A DNA stretch of 64,000 bases from Ehretia macrophylla (Eukaryota; Streptophyta; Magnoliopsida; Boraginales; Ehretiaceae): contig CM075778.1 in the NCBI GenBank assembly GCA_037974665.1, positions 8,049,001 through 8,113,000 on the forward strand, given 5' to 3'. Each line of letters starts with the position of its first letter. Positions within the stretch are counted from its first letter, which is position 1. A program made the translations under genes and the position numbers. Below the pieces are notes generated by a model that saw only the letters and a program-made list of their open reading frames with translations, had not been told where the DNA came from and ran no database searches. Below, piece by piece: positions 45,760 through 57,095 of this stretch.

Positions 45760-46230
45760 TGATGAAAAGAAAGTGTAGTAGTTGTTGATAATTTTTTCTG
45801 AGTGATGATAATATTGTTGTGATGACCTTTAATTTTATCAGTCTACTTTAAAGATTCATGCAAATAACAAGTTATAAATATATTTTTTAAATGTGAACAA
45901 ATTATTACAATTCACGATCCAAAAATGATATTTCAATTTCCTCCGATTCACGATTTGACAAATATATCGATTACATATGTTTCAGTTTTAAAACTAATAC
46001 TCTCAGTAGGGATAATGCAATATTGCGATTTCAGAAAGAAGATAAAGGTGTACAATTCCCTTCAAGTATATTCAGATAATACTTAACAAAAGATTTTATT
46101 GATCAAATGGATAGTACTAATATACATCTTGAGAGACCATCCTAACTTCTGCTTATTATAAGTTCAAAAAACAAAGCACGCCACACTACAGTTTAATTGA
46201 AAATCATCAGTCAAGCTAATCCTTGCCAAT
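45760..46230 (-). repeat. Receptor-kinase 3' flank copy without the gene
   Basis: It aligns with 28371-28850 but is followed at about 46240 by AGTATGCAATCTTGTTTTCTTGC, which is F-box upstream flank sequence. The kinase exons expected to the right are missing. Confidence 0.75.
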
Positions 46231-46249
46231 AAATGAAACCTAGTATGCA

Positions 46250-46800
46250 ATCTTGTTTTCTTGCATTCCTGAAGTAGATCAACCGAGTCCACAAAAAATA
46301 TAAGGAGAAAATAAAAATCCAGCAAAATTAATATTATTAAACCTAACCTCTCTTCTAGCTATGCCCAGAACGCCATACCCACCACTTCTAATACAATACT
46401 ACTAGTTTTTGACAGAAAAGGATACTAAAATATTTAAATTGGTTTTTGGTTATCAGTGTGGAGATTATTGGTAGAATCAAAACAAGCCCACAAATTTACC
46501 AGTAATGATGCTAACATGGGTAATTGGGCAGGTAACACGAATGATGACTAGAGAAGAAAAGAGGAGTGGGGAATGGTGGGCAAAAAAAAAAGACATATAA
46601 AAAGAAGAACAGGGAAAATAACGGGTTTAAGTGTATTTTAGACCTTTTGTAATTTGACTTTGGCTCAAGAGAGTTAAGTGGACAATGATAAATGTGTAAG
46701 GGGTTATTTAACACTATCCTTATATTTCAGGGGTACAAAGTGAAAAATTCCATTTTCTAATACAATAATTGATTCATGTCAATAACAGAACTTTAAGTAA
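46250..46800. other. Intergenic, short F-box flank scrap then nothing recognised
   Basis: Only the first 30 bases are identifiable as F-box flank. No gene. Confidence 0.45.
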
Positions 46801-46805
46801 TTCTT

Positions 46806-48191
46806 TGTTAGAATATGCACTTGTCCTACATAGAAAAATTATAAACTCTTAGACCACTTAATAAGATCATGGACTTCTCCACTTGGCACCAATTGATTTT
46901 AAGATGGAACCTCAAGATTCTTAACATGGTATCAGAGCCTAGGTGTCAAAAGGTCCTGGGTTCAAAACTCACCGCCACCCATTTGAAAACATTAAACTAT
47001 CCAAGTACAAGTCCAAGTACAAGACTCAAAAACTAACTTCGCCTGCACTTGCGGGGGCGTGTTGAAGATAATAATTAATATAACAAACCCCTCACTAACA
47101 ATTTAAACTTTTAAATGAGGTAGTAACTTAACATTTATCTTCACATGATATCAGAGCTAGGCCCATAGTCTAGTCTCATTCATCTTTCGCGTACGACCCA
47201 TCTCAAATTTGGTTCACTTGTCTTCAATCTTTCACGTGTGCATTGGTCACGCACTTTCAATCTTCCACATGTGTTATCTACCACATGTGTGTTTAATCTT
47301 TCATGTGTGACCCATCTCAAAAAAATTCAGGCCGCATGGATTTAATCTTCTAAGCATAGTTGTCGAATCGTGAATCGTATCGTGAATCGAAATGTCATTT
47401 TTTTGAATCATGAATTGAATCGAATCGCGAATCGTACTGATTCGGTCACAAATTTGAAACTAGTTGATATTTGACATATTATGTTTCTATTAACAGTTTT
47501 TAGTTGATATTCTTTATTTGAATTAATATTAATATATGTTTTTGTTACTTTTCTATATTGTTCACTACTTCACTTGTTCCTAGTAGCCCAAACAATTTCT
47601 GCATCACAATATCACACTATTTTTTTTGGTCGGAACAATATCATATTTCACAAGTGTCCAAACTAGTGCTCAAAAGCTGTTGTAAACATAAGTGGTCCAA
47701 TCAGTTACGAGTTTTGTGTCCCATTTTTTTTTACTAAAGTTGGCTTATTTTGTTAGCTACTTTGAAATATTTTGGGCTTTAAAAAAAAAAAAAATTGACC
47801 CGAATCGCGAACGATTCAGTGAATCGTACGATTCACTAATGATTCACACGATTCGGTACCAATTCACTTGCGATTCACGTCGATTCACGATTCTCCTATC
47901 CGATTCGTATCATTTTTTTAGTGAATCGTATCTAATCGTTCGATTCGTATCGTAAATCGTACGATTCTAATTACACTGCTTCCAAGTGTGATCATCTTAA
48001 AATAAGGTCCACGCGTATTCAATATTTCATGTGTGACCCTTCTTAAATCAGGTCACACGTGAGGAGGAGTGTTAGAATATGCACTTGTCCCAAATAGAAA
48101 AAATTATAAACTCTTAGACCACTTTATAAGATCATAGGCTACTCCACTTGACACTAATTAGTTTTAAGATAAAACCTCAAGATTCTTAACA
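46806..48191 (+). mobile_element. TRIM-like retrotransposon with nested hAT, TSD TTCTT
   Basis: LTRs 46806-46926 and 48070-48191 (121-122 bp, TGTTAGAATATG...TTCTTAACA). Primer-binding site TGGTATCAGAGC at 46927-46938, polypurine tract GAGGAGGAG at 48061-48069, and exact 5-bp repeats TTCTT at 46801-46805 and 48192-48196. Without the hAT at 47355-47978 the internal part is about 510 bp and codes for nothing. It includes LTR-like DNA (47063-47135) related in inverse orientation to the F-box intron 2 solo LTR. Confidence 0.85.
47355..47978. mobile_element. hAT-like element, family GAATCG, copy 1 (624 bp)
   Basis: Starts CATAGTTGTCGAATCG and ends ATTCTAATTACACTG. The flanks CTTCTAAG (47347-47354) and CTTCCAAG (47979-47986) are an 8-bp duplication with one change. 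Both subterminal regions are packed with GAATCG/CGATTC words. No transposase. Confidence 0.8.
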
Positions 48192-48410
48192 TTCTTATTT
48201 TGAAAGATCTTTATCTGTGTCTCTCAACATGCATGTACTACTCAACAAATAGGTTAATAGATTTAAAGTGAGGTATATAGCTTGAAAATTGTTCTCTTTG
48301 AATTAATAGTTATCCGAGGGCCAGTACTTCTAAGAAATAATAATAACATACATAATTCCATTGGTAAGTTTCAAGGATAAAAAGAGAGATCAAGGAGACA
48401 TATTCGACAG

Positions 48411-49033
48411 CAGTGTAATCAGAATCATATGATTCGCGATTCGAATCGTACGATTCGATACGATTCACTAAAAAAATTATACGAATCAGATAGGAGAATC
48501 GTGAATCGACGTGAATCGCAAGTGAATCGGTACCGAATCGTGTGAATTATTAGTGAATCGTACAATTCACTGAATCATTCGCAATTTGGGTCAATTTTTT
48601 TTTTTTTTTAAAGCCTAAAATATTTCAAAGTAGCTAACAAAATAAGCCCACTTTAGTAAAAAAATGAGACACAAAACTCGTAACTGATTGGACCACTTGT
48701 GTTTATAGCAACTTTTGAGCACTAGTTTGGGCACTTGTGAAATATGATATTGTTCTGACCAAAAAAAATAGTGTGATATTGTGATGCATAAATTGTTTGG
48801 GCTACTAGGAACAAGTGAAGTAGTGAACAATCTAGAAAAGTAACAAAAATATATATTAATATTAATTCAAATAAAGAATCTCAACTAAAAACTGTTAATA
48901 GAAACATAATATGTCAAATATCAACTAGTTTTAAATTTGTGACCGAATCGGTACGATTCACGATTCGATTCGATTCACGATTCAAAAAAATGACATTTCG
49001 ATTCACGATACGATTCACGATTCGACAACTATG
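48411..49033. mobile_element. hAT-like element, family GAATCG, copy 2 (623 bp)
   Basis: Same family as 47355-47978 but inverted: starts CAGTGTAATCAGAATC and ends GATTCGACAACTATG. Exact 8-bp repeats TTCGACAG at 48403-48410 and 49034-49041. Confidence 0.85.
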
Positions 49034-49041
49034 TTCGACAG

Positions 49042-50337
49042 ATTATGCTGTGCGTGTAGCTCTCAATTCCACTAGGAGGATGATCCATCTAGTGATGTAA
49101 TTAATGAATATTCGAAAATTGGTAATTAAAAGAGTGCCTGTTACATGAAATGCATAAAAACCAAAGGAGAGGACCCGTCGCTATCTCAGTTGTGCTACTG
49201 TAGTTTGGCAATTGATATGGCTCGTGCTAAAAGTAAATCAAAAGATTAAATTTGAGCAATACCTATGTGTCAGTTTTAAGATAACTGAGTTTCCATATTA
49301 AAATTAATTGGTGCCAAGTTTGTGATTTTCTATATGGGAGGAGAATTATATAAGTTAACACTCCCTCTCACGTGTGACCCGATAAGAATTGAGAACTAAG
49401 AGCTAACATTAAGATACACAAGTCAGTGAGAATTAGAACCAAGAACTGACATGGGGGAGCACTAGTCAGGGAGAGCGAGAATTGAGTGCTAACATGGGGG
49501 CACACAAGTCGGTGAGATGAGACAAGAGAACATATGTGAATTATATATGCTAACAGTCTGAAGAATAGACTTGAGCCTCATGCATGGTCAATTAGTATTG
49601 TTGCAAATGTTTGAAGATTAGACTCTACTGTAATGTTGTTGATCGCATTCGACCATGAAAATTGCATTCTTTTTTCTTCTTTTTTTTCTACTGTTGAGAT
49701 GGTGGATAGATTGGATTTTCAATTTGATAGCTGTTCTTCAATTAATCGTATCATAAGTAAGCTTATAGCACTATTATAATTGATTTATAATCTAAAGTAC
49801 GAATTAATTTGTAACCTTTGCATGTATTTCATAAACCAGTCTGAAAAGCTACATCTTTTATATTTTGTTTTTTCTTTTCCTTCATATTGTTCTCTCAACT
49901 CTGAGAAAAAATTGAAAAAGCACACATATTTGAAAATCTACGCCACAACCGTTTAAGAAAAAAAGAAGAAGAAAGAATTGAAAGCAGGACAAGAACGAGC
50001 AAGAAGCTATAATAGAGCAATGTTTTATGTCACCCTTCATTTATTTTTTGTATGGTAAATTTTATATGTTAAATATCAAATCCCACATAAATATGGTAAA
50101 AATTATACAGGAAAGGGTGAGGGAGTGCACATATATATAGCAATGGTCGCAAAAATAAACCTCCGATAAAAACACAAAAGGATTAATAAGAATATGTAGA
50201 AAGCAACAACGATATGATATTATTAGCAATTTATGACAGAAGTGGTTGGTTTAGTAATTAGTAGCTAAGGATCAAGCAGAAACAAGGTCTCAACATCATA
50301 TTCCTCGTTGCCTAGGTGGAAGGGCTTTTCATGGCCA
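49042..50337. repeat. 3' flank of F-box copy C
   Basis: Matches 21290-22150, with an extra stretch around 49270-49560 not seen in B. Non-coding. Confidence 0.75.
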
Positions 50338-53263
50338 TTACCATTTAAGTTTAAAACTGATGAAGTTTTCATCTTTGACCATCTCAAATTGCTCGATCTT
50401 AAAGCTTTTCAAGGAATGCCGCCAACATCTGATGTGAGTTGATCCACAACAATTCTTCTTTCTTTCTCTATTCATTAGCTCCTGGTATAGGACATGCATT
50501 TCAAGCACGTGGTCACTTTAAGAATCATTGGGAAACAAGAGTCTGCAATGTATTAAACTCCCGCTATATATGAAATTAAGCTGATTTTGGGGTCTAAAAA
50601 TCATTCGCTATACTGAAAGCAAACAACAAAGTGTTTTTTTTTTTTTTAAATTAAGAGGCAAAGGAGATTGTTAAGTAACTACCCCATTTAAAAGGCTAAA
50701 CTATTAGAGAGTGGTTTATTGTATTTATCTATCTTGTGTTTAACACACTTTCTTACGTGTAGGCTAAATAGTTTTTGATTGAACCTTATACATAAACGTA
50801 ATAATATAATAAAGTTTTCTTTAACTGCTAAAATTATTTTTAAAGAAGGTGGTCACTTAACAGAGATTAATATAGGATAAAGAATATATGTCAAAGACAG
50901 ATAAATATGTGCTCGACAGTACCTCTTTGAATGCTTTGTTTCCTGATGTCGATATCTTCAATGGATGACAACTCCAAAATAAGCCATCAATGAGTGGGAT
51001 GTACATTACTTGCTTCTTTTCTTGGAAATAATCGGATCGGCGCGTGAGTACTCTCAGCTTCAAGTGCTTGACATGGCAGAATGGAGGGTCAAAAACACTA
51101 AGTTCATCCACTCGGAACTTGACCTACATTAGTGAAAATCAGAACATGTATGATCTTTTCTTGGAAATAACATTTACGAAATAAAAACTTGTTCTGAGCC
51201 TTAGACCTCTCGGGCCAAACAAAGCCTTTCGCCTGAGGCGCACTAGCTTAACTCTTAACCTGCATTCTCTGGTAACAGTAGCAGAATAAACATAACAAGA
51301 ATTCCCTCCCGACTCTCAATGAGAAAGTTTAGCTTTCTGGAGGTTCTAGGGAAACTTTACTAAGATCCGAATGTATAGGTAGTCTTAAGGAAGGGAAAAA
51401 GAAGGCCTTAATTGTCTATCCAAAGGTCCGCCTGCCGAATGGGTGTCTTTAGGCGAATCAAGTGGGTGGGAATGCTCCCCCTATGTCAATTGTTGTAAGG
51501 TAACTAAGGAGTGAGGGTTTACAATAAATAGCTTGATTTCAGTAGTGCCTTACCTTGCAACTCTATCTATCGTCTATGCTTTCGATATATAAATGATTTT
51601 TTAGTGCTCTCATGCTTGCTTTCTCCGTGCCACGGCGCGATATTGATGATCTGTTAATCATGCGATATGGACTCAGCCGTTAACGGCTTTATCATGCTTT
51701 CTATATGTGTTGATCCGTTAAATCATGCACCCCCCGCTTCTGCAGCAGCATATAATCTCGGGCCCTTGATGCCAGCAGCTCAATCTGTTTTGCAGTATGG
51801 ACGGCGCAAGAACAAGAATCCGCGGCTTTGTTGTTGTTGCAGCGGTGGCAGTGCTGCTGCTTCTGCTCTTTCTCGCCCTCCTGCCCACTCCCTCGGGGCC
51901 AGGGCATCCTTCTACTCTAAGGCCGACTAACGGCCAACAAAAGGGTACTCCTAACTTTGCTCTTTTAGGTAAAAGAAGACTTGTTCCGCCTTCTGCGCCG
52001 AGTCGGAGACATAATCTGAACAGAAAATAAAGAATAATACCTGATCGCATGGATCTATATACAATGTCAAATCAACCTTTTGGCTTAGCTTTCCAAAAAG
52101 AGTTGTCAATGTTAGGAACCAAAGAGTATCCAACATTACTGAATACTTTTTGTTTATTTTGGTCATTATCCCATGTCGAGTGAAACAAACGAAATGTGTA
52201 AGGGAACGAAACATGTATTGCCTCCAGGGTGAGGCAATTGAAGCTGCACGAGCTATCGTCAGAGTGTCACACTCGAATGAATGTAAGTTGGGAGCATTAA
52301 ATTCTGCATCCAACAAGCTCCTCATTTGTAATAAGCTTAAACTTTCCAGCGACTCACTTGAGATTTTAAGTCTCTTCATTGTACCACAGCACCAAAGCCT
52401 CAAAGTTCTTAAATTCGAAAAACCACCACATATGTTTTCAGAAATTCCACTAGGGAAAGAGTTACAATTCAATTGCAACAATTCAAGATCTTTACAATCG
52501 TGTAAATCAAGTTCACCGGGCCTTTCCAAATAATTGGTGTAACTAATCGTTTGCAGATTACGTGCTTCAATCTTTATCTTATTATCTACGTGAATTACAC
52601 GAATTTTTTTAAGCTTAACATGGGATAGATTGATAATACCATCGTAGCTGAAAAAGTATCTTAGTGTGAGCGCTCTAAGTGAGGGGCATCTGCCTAGGAA
52701 TAGTGATAATATTCTCGGACATAAACGAACACTCCAAAGATACAATTCTTGCAAAGAATCAAGCATAAAATTTCCAGCCAGATCGCTATCGTCGAAAAAA
52801 CAGCAACTTAAATGTAGGATCGTCAACGATTTGGATGATATAAGTGTTGGTGGCAGTTTGTAAGGTACTGATGTTGTGTATGTATACTTGAGATGTAGTT
52901 CACTGATATTATTCTTGACGGCAAATTTTATCAAACTATTAAGACGAGAAGTATCAGTTTCATAATGACACTCAAGCTTTATTGTTCCCATGTAGGGCTT
53001 TTTCCTGAAGTATTCCAGTAGCGACTCGTTGGCAAAGTCCAGAAACTTGCCGTTAGCGAACCCCAAACGTTGCCCGCCAAATCGGAATTTATCTTCATTG
53101 AGATCAAGAATAGGACATGGGAATGCAGCTTGAAGAGCATACCATCTTTTAGACACGAGTGCTATGGCGAAAGGAAAGGCATGATGCGGTTGATAACATC
53201 GTCAGGTAATTCTGAGAAGTCTCTTTGCTCGTCCTGCTTTTGGAACCCCTCGCTTTCGACCAT
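50338..53263 (-). pseudogene. F-box/LRR protein pseudogene, copy C
   Basis: Exons correspond to B: 53263-52041, 51123-50923 and 50493-50338. The ATG at 53263 gives MVESEGFQKQDEQRDFSEL, then a 16-base deletion near 53165-53180 removes part of the F-box and shifts the frame. The LRR region after it stays open for 400 codons, but its frame has no good ATG near the deletion. The exon 3 acceptor has AT in place of AG (50494-50495). The LRR region differs from B by several in-frame changes (extra residues near HVDNKIKIEARNLQTISY), so it had diverged before it died. Intron 1 contains a foreign insert. Whether an F-box-less LRR product is made is unknown. Confidence 0.8.
51196..52021. other. GC-richer foreign insert in intron 1 of F-box C
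   Basis: Copy B's intron 1 (218 bases) has AACTTGTT directly before GAAAATAGAG. In C these are separated by about 825 bases, with part of the original intron deleted. The insert is more GC-rich than anything nearby, lacks element ends, and looks like organelle DNA in style (nuclear mitochondrial insertion is my guess). A 77-codon frame with a hydrophobic stretch (51797-52030) is not supported as a gene. Confidence 0.45.
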
Positions 53264-53514
53264 GGTTTTCCTTTTAGTCGGCCACAATTGCGCTTGAGAT
53301 GAGATGTGCGTATAATGGAATAAAGAAGCGAGAATTTTATGTATATTGAAATATGGTGAGAGCTTATATACAAGTCATTAATACAATGATGACTACTAAC
53401 TCAAATAGTCTACAAGAAAACTAGGCCATTACAATAACTACTAACTCAAATCTAATCTTGTTCAATAATACATGTAAATAAACTAACTCAACCAAAAAAA
53501 ATAAAAGGACAAAA
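53264..53514 (-). promoter_or_regulatory. F-box C upstream region
   Basis: Shares GGCCACAATTGCGCTTGAGA and the ATATTGAAATATGGTGAGAG stretch with copies A and E. Gives the promoter of the family, no defined box. Confidence 0.5.
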
Positions 53515-53928
53515 CAGTACAAGAAAAATTATTTTTAGACGCGCCGTCGCCAATTCGTCTCCAAATTGGCCACGGAAATAAGACGGAAATTTTGTTGTCA
53601 ACCATTGTGACAATTTGGAGACGGAATGGAGATGACATATCATTTGGAGACGACTTTAACATCCGTCTCCAAAAATATCCAATTGGCGACTATTTGGAGA
53701 CGGCATATACCGCCTCTAATTGGTAACTACTTGGAGACGGACCTACGAACGCCCTGGTCCTTTCGCAGCCCACTCTGGTGATAGGACTTGACGGCTGGAA
53801 AAAAAGTGTTATACAAAACAAAAATTTGAAATTCAATAATTTAAAAATTAAATATATTAATTTAATGATTAATATATTAACTAAATTAATAACTAATTAA
53901 ATTATAATTAATATTATTTATTTAACAC

Positions 53929-55336
53929 TTTTTTTTTTGGTAGAAAGAGGGGACTTCCCTCCGAGATTTTATTGATAACTAAAAGATAAGTACAAAAGTG
54001 GAGGGGGACGCGAAGCCAAAACTTCCATGGAGGATGAAGGAATTACTTACCCCATCATCCTAATCTAAACTAGTAGAGGTACAAACCACATCTACTTATA
54101 ATGAGTCCTAAGGCCATCTTAAAAGAGTTGACAAGTGAAAAATTGTAACTTTCCACAAACCAGCTAAAAAAGAAAGTTAAAAGGAAAAGAAAGGAAGGCA
54201 AAGTCTACCTCCATTAATACAAGTTTTGAAAGAGTCAAAAATCAAAAGAGTTACAAGACAGATCATAAGTAACAACTTAGAATCTAAAATAAGGCAAGCA
54301 AGATTTGTCTATCCGAACCATACCTCGCAACTCCTTGAAGTTATGTGCTAAGTCAAAAACATAAAGCTCAATAGCAGTAGCCCTCATATTAGCAAGAAAA
54401 TCAGCAGGTTGATTTCTTTCTCTGAATATGTGAGTAAAAGAAGCACAAAAATCATTTAAGAGGACCCTAAAAGCTTGCAACTCATAGCAAATATCCCAAG
54501 GACCAAGCTCGCTTTTTGAAATAAGATTAACCATACTTAATGCATCTATCTCAACCTATAAGTTAACGAAACCTTTCTCTTTGCAAAATTGCAAGCCTTT
54601 GAGGAGGGCTAGCAATTTAGTTTTGAAAGGAGAGTGGTGTCCAAAAAATTCAAAGAAGCCAAAGATCAAATTACCTTTGTAGTCTCTCAGGATGCCCCCA
54701 CCTCCAGCAGGTCCTCCAGCCCCATGAACACTTCCATCAATATTTAATTTGTAGATGCCTATAGATGGTTTTCTCCAATGCACCAATTTAGGAAGATTGA
54801 TGGGAGATCTTTGAAAAAAGCAATAAAAGGAAACAACCAAGAAAGAGTCTCCTTTCCAGTGCCACTTCTTTAACAGGCCAACTTGAAAGGGTTGAGCAAT
54901 AACCCGTCTAACATGCCAAATAACTCTTGAAGGGTAGAAACCCATGTTTTATATTTGGCATCATTCCTTTCAAGCCACAAAAACCACAAGGAGAAAATAG
55001 GAATAAGGGTTCTAATATGTCCCTTATTAATATAGTCTCCAGAGAAAATCCAAGTTAAAAACTAGTGATAAATAGAGCCTGAAGATGGAAGTTTAACTCC
55101 AAATATTTTTGCAAAGTGTTTCCAAACAGATAGGGCTGCAGGGCTAAAGAAGAAACAATGCTCAATAGACTCCACATTTTTACAGCATTGACAACATGAA
55201 ACAAGAGAAATACCTTTACTTTGCATCCTTGAATCGATTGGTATCTAATTATTGAAGAGTCTCCAAATGAAGAAGGAGATCTTTATAGGTATAGAACTAT
55301 ACTTGACATGAGTAAGAGCCAATTGCTTGCTTCCAA
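53929..55336 (-). mobile_element. LINE with RNase H domain, 5'-truncated, TSD about 11 bp
   Basis: T-run 53929-53938 is its poly(A). The flanks TTATTTAACAC (53918-53928) and TTATTTAACCC (55337-55347) are a target duplication with one change. On the minus strand are a zf-RVT remnant (CCQCCKNVESIEHCFFF, about 55190-55130), then an RNase H domain at 54760-54300 (YKLNIDGSV, GGGGILRDYKGNLIFGFF, VEIDALS, REERNQPAD-like). The usual catalytic Glu in the second motif reads Lys (FKTKLLAL). Stops break it near 54540 and 54950. Confidence 0.85.
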
Positions 55337-56115
55337 TTATTTAACCCCTTATTAGTTAATTATTTGATTAACATAAAATTTTTATTCATTTAATATCTAT
55401 TAATTATTTAGTTATCTAATTTGATAAATTAGTAGTAATAATTTTTTTTGTTAATAATTAATGCTTAAGATTAATTAATCAATTAACTAATTTTAATTTT
55501 TTTATGTATTTATTTTAATTACTTTAATTAATTAAACTAGTAATGTTAAAATTTATAGTTTGATAAAATGAAAAAAAATCATATTATTATAAAAGTTTGT
55601 TGATTATAAAAAAACTAGTTTTAATTATTTTAATTATTTATTTAAATTAATTATTTAATTTACTTTATTAGTATCCCTTAATAAAATAAAATAAATAAAT
55701 AAAACCAAAAAAAAAGTTTTTATGTGAAATGGAGACGGACTTGCGGGTCCGTCTCCAAATGGAGACAGGCCAACAGCCCGACTCTAAATGGAGACGGGCC
55801 AACAGCCCGTCTCTATTTAGGGCTTGGGTGACGGCCCAGTTTGAGGTTGGGCCGTCGCCCAGCCCGTTAAAGATTATGAGGGCAATAGCTCATAAATTCG
55901 AATTTTAAAAAATCCCAACCCCCACTAGTTTTTACTCCCCTTTACCCCTACCCCTTCCCCCTCAATACCCCCCCATACCTCAACCCCCAACCCCGCACTA
56001 ACACTTCCCGTCACCACCCTCATCTGTGCCACCACTTCGCCGTCACCACCCTCCGGTGCCAACAACGTCACCATCACCACCTCTCCGCGCCACCACCGTC
56101 TTCTTTCAAGGTAAA

Positions 56116-56122
<7 letters not shown>

Positions 56123-56191
<69 letters not shown>
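56123..56191. repeat. (TA)n microsatellite
   Basis: About 34 TA units, between GC-poor and CACC-rich DNA. Confidence 0.95.
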
Positions 56192-56195
<4 letters not shown>

Positions 56196-56453
56196 TCTTA
56201 CTTTTTAAATATGATGTGCTATTTTTTTTCAATTTCGCACAGCCCTCACCTCGCCGCTACCACCCTCTGATGCCGCCTTCTTCACAACACCATCTCACCG
56301 CTCCACCACTGTCCTCATGTATTTATGTTTATATTTTTTACTTTTTTATTTATTCTTTTTTACAGTTTTAATATATAATTAATATAGCTTTAATTTTTTT
56401 TTTCTGGTTTGCGCCCCACCACCCTCCGACACCGTCATCGCCATCGTCACAAT

Positions 56454-57070
56454 CAGTGTAATCAGAATCGTACGATTCACGATACGAATCGAACGATTCA
56501 ATACGATTCATTTAAAAAATAATACGAATCGGATAAAAGAATTGTGAATCGACGTAAATCGCAAGTAAATCGGTACCGAATCAAGTGAATCGAACGATTC
56601 ACTAAATCGTTCGCGATTCGGGTCAAATTTTTTTTTTTTTTTTAAAAAGCCCAAAATATTTCAAAGTAGATAATAAAATAAGCCCACTTTAGTAAAAAAA
56701 ATAGGACACAAAACTCGTAACTGATTGGACCACTTGTGTTTACAACAGCTTTTGAGCACTAGTTTGGGCACTTGTAAAATGTGATATTGTTCCGATCAAA
56801 AAAAATAGTGTGATATTGTAATGCATAAATTGTTTGGGCTACTAGGAACAAGTGAAGTAATGAACAATCTAGAAAAGTAACAAAAACATATATTAATATT
56901 AATTCAAATAAAGAATCTCAACTAAAAACTGTTAATAGAAACATAATATGTCAAATATCAACTAATTTCAAATTTGTGACCGAATCGGTACGATTCACGA
57001 CTCGATTCGATTTACGATTCAAAAAAATGATATTTCGATTCACGATACGATTCACGATTCGACAACTAAG
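56454..57070. mobile_element. hAT-like element, family GAATCG, copy 3 (617 bp)
   Basis: CAGTGTAATCAGAATC to GATTCGACAACTAAG, same orientation as copy 2. Exact 8-bp repeats GTCACAAT at 56446-56453 and 57071-57078. Confidence 0.9.
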
Positions 57071-57095
57071 GTCACAATCACTACCTTGACACTCC

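Larger units (their letters stand above)
53515..56445. mobile_element. CACTA-like element (one end visible) with nested LINE
   Basis: Begins CAGTACAAGAAAAATT (CACTA end with one change), followed by subterminal words TTTGGAGACGG / CCGTCTCCAAA in both orientations at 53560-53750 and again at 55730-55830. The opposite terminus was not found. The GC-rich CACCACC stretch and the (TA)n at 56123-56191 lie toward the right. No transposase recognised. Confidence 0.45.

Noticed and set aside
46927-46990. tRNA-like sequence after TGGTATCAGAGC
   Set aside because: It is the primer-binding site and interior of a TRIM-like element.
47355-49033. Palindromic spaced repeats resembling a CRISPR array
   Set aside because: Spacing is irregular, the words are 6-8 bases, and the blocks are bounded by hAT ends and 8-bp duplications; plant nuclear context.
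51797-52030. 77-codon frame with hydrophobic stretch and Arg-rich start
   Set aside because: Lies in the foreign insert of F-box C; no intron, context or family signal, likely chance in GC-rich DNA.
51951-53156. Start codon at 53156 for a complete 401-codon protein
   Set aside because: The codon is GTG, not ATG, and sits right after the 16-base deletion; treated as a broken gene.
55925-56208. Pro/Thr-rich and Arg-rich frames
   Set aside because: They translate CACC-rich low-complexity DNA and the (TA)n tract.
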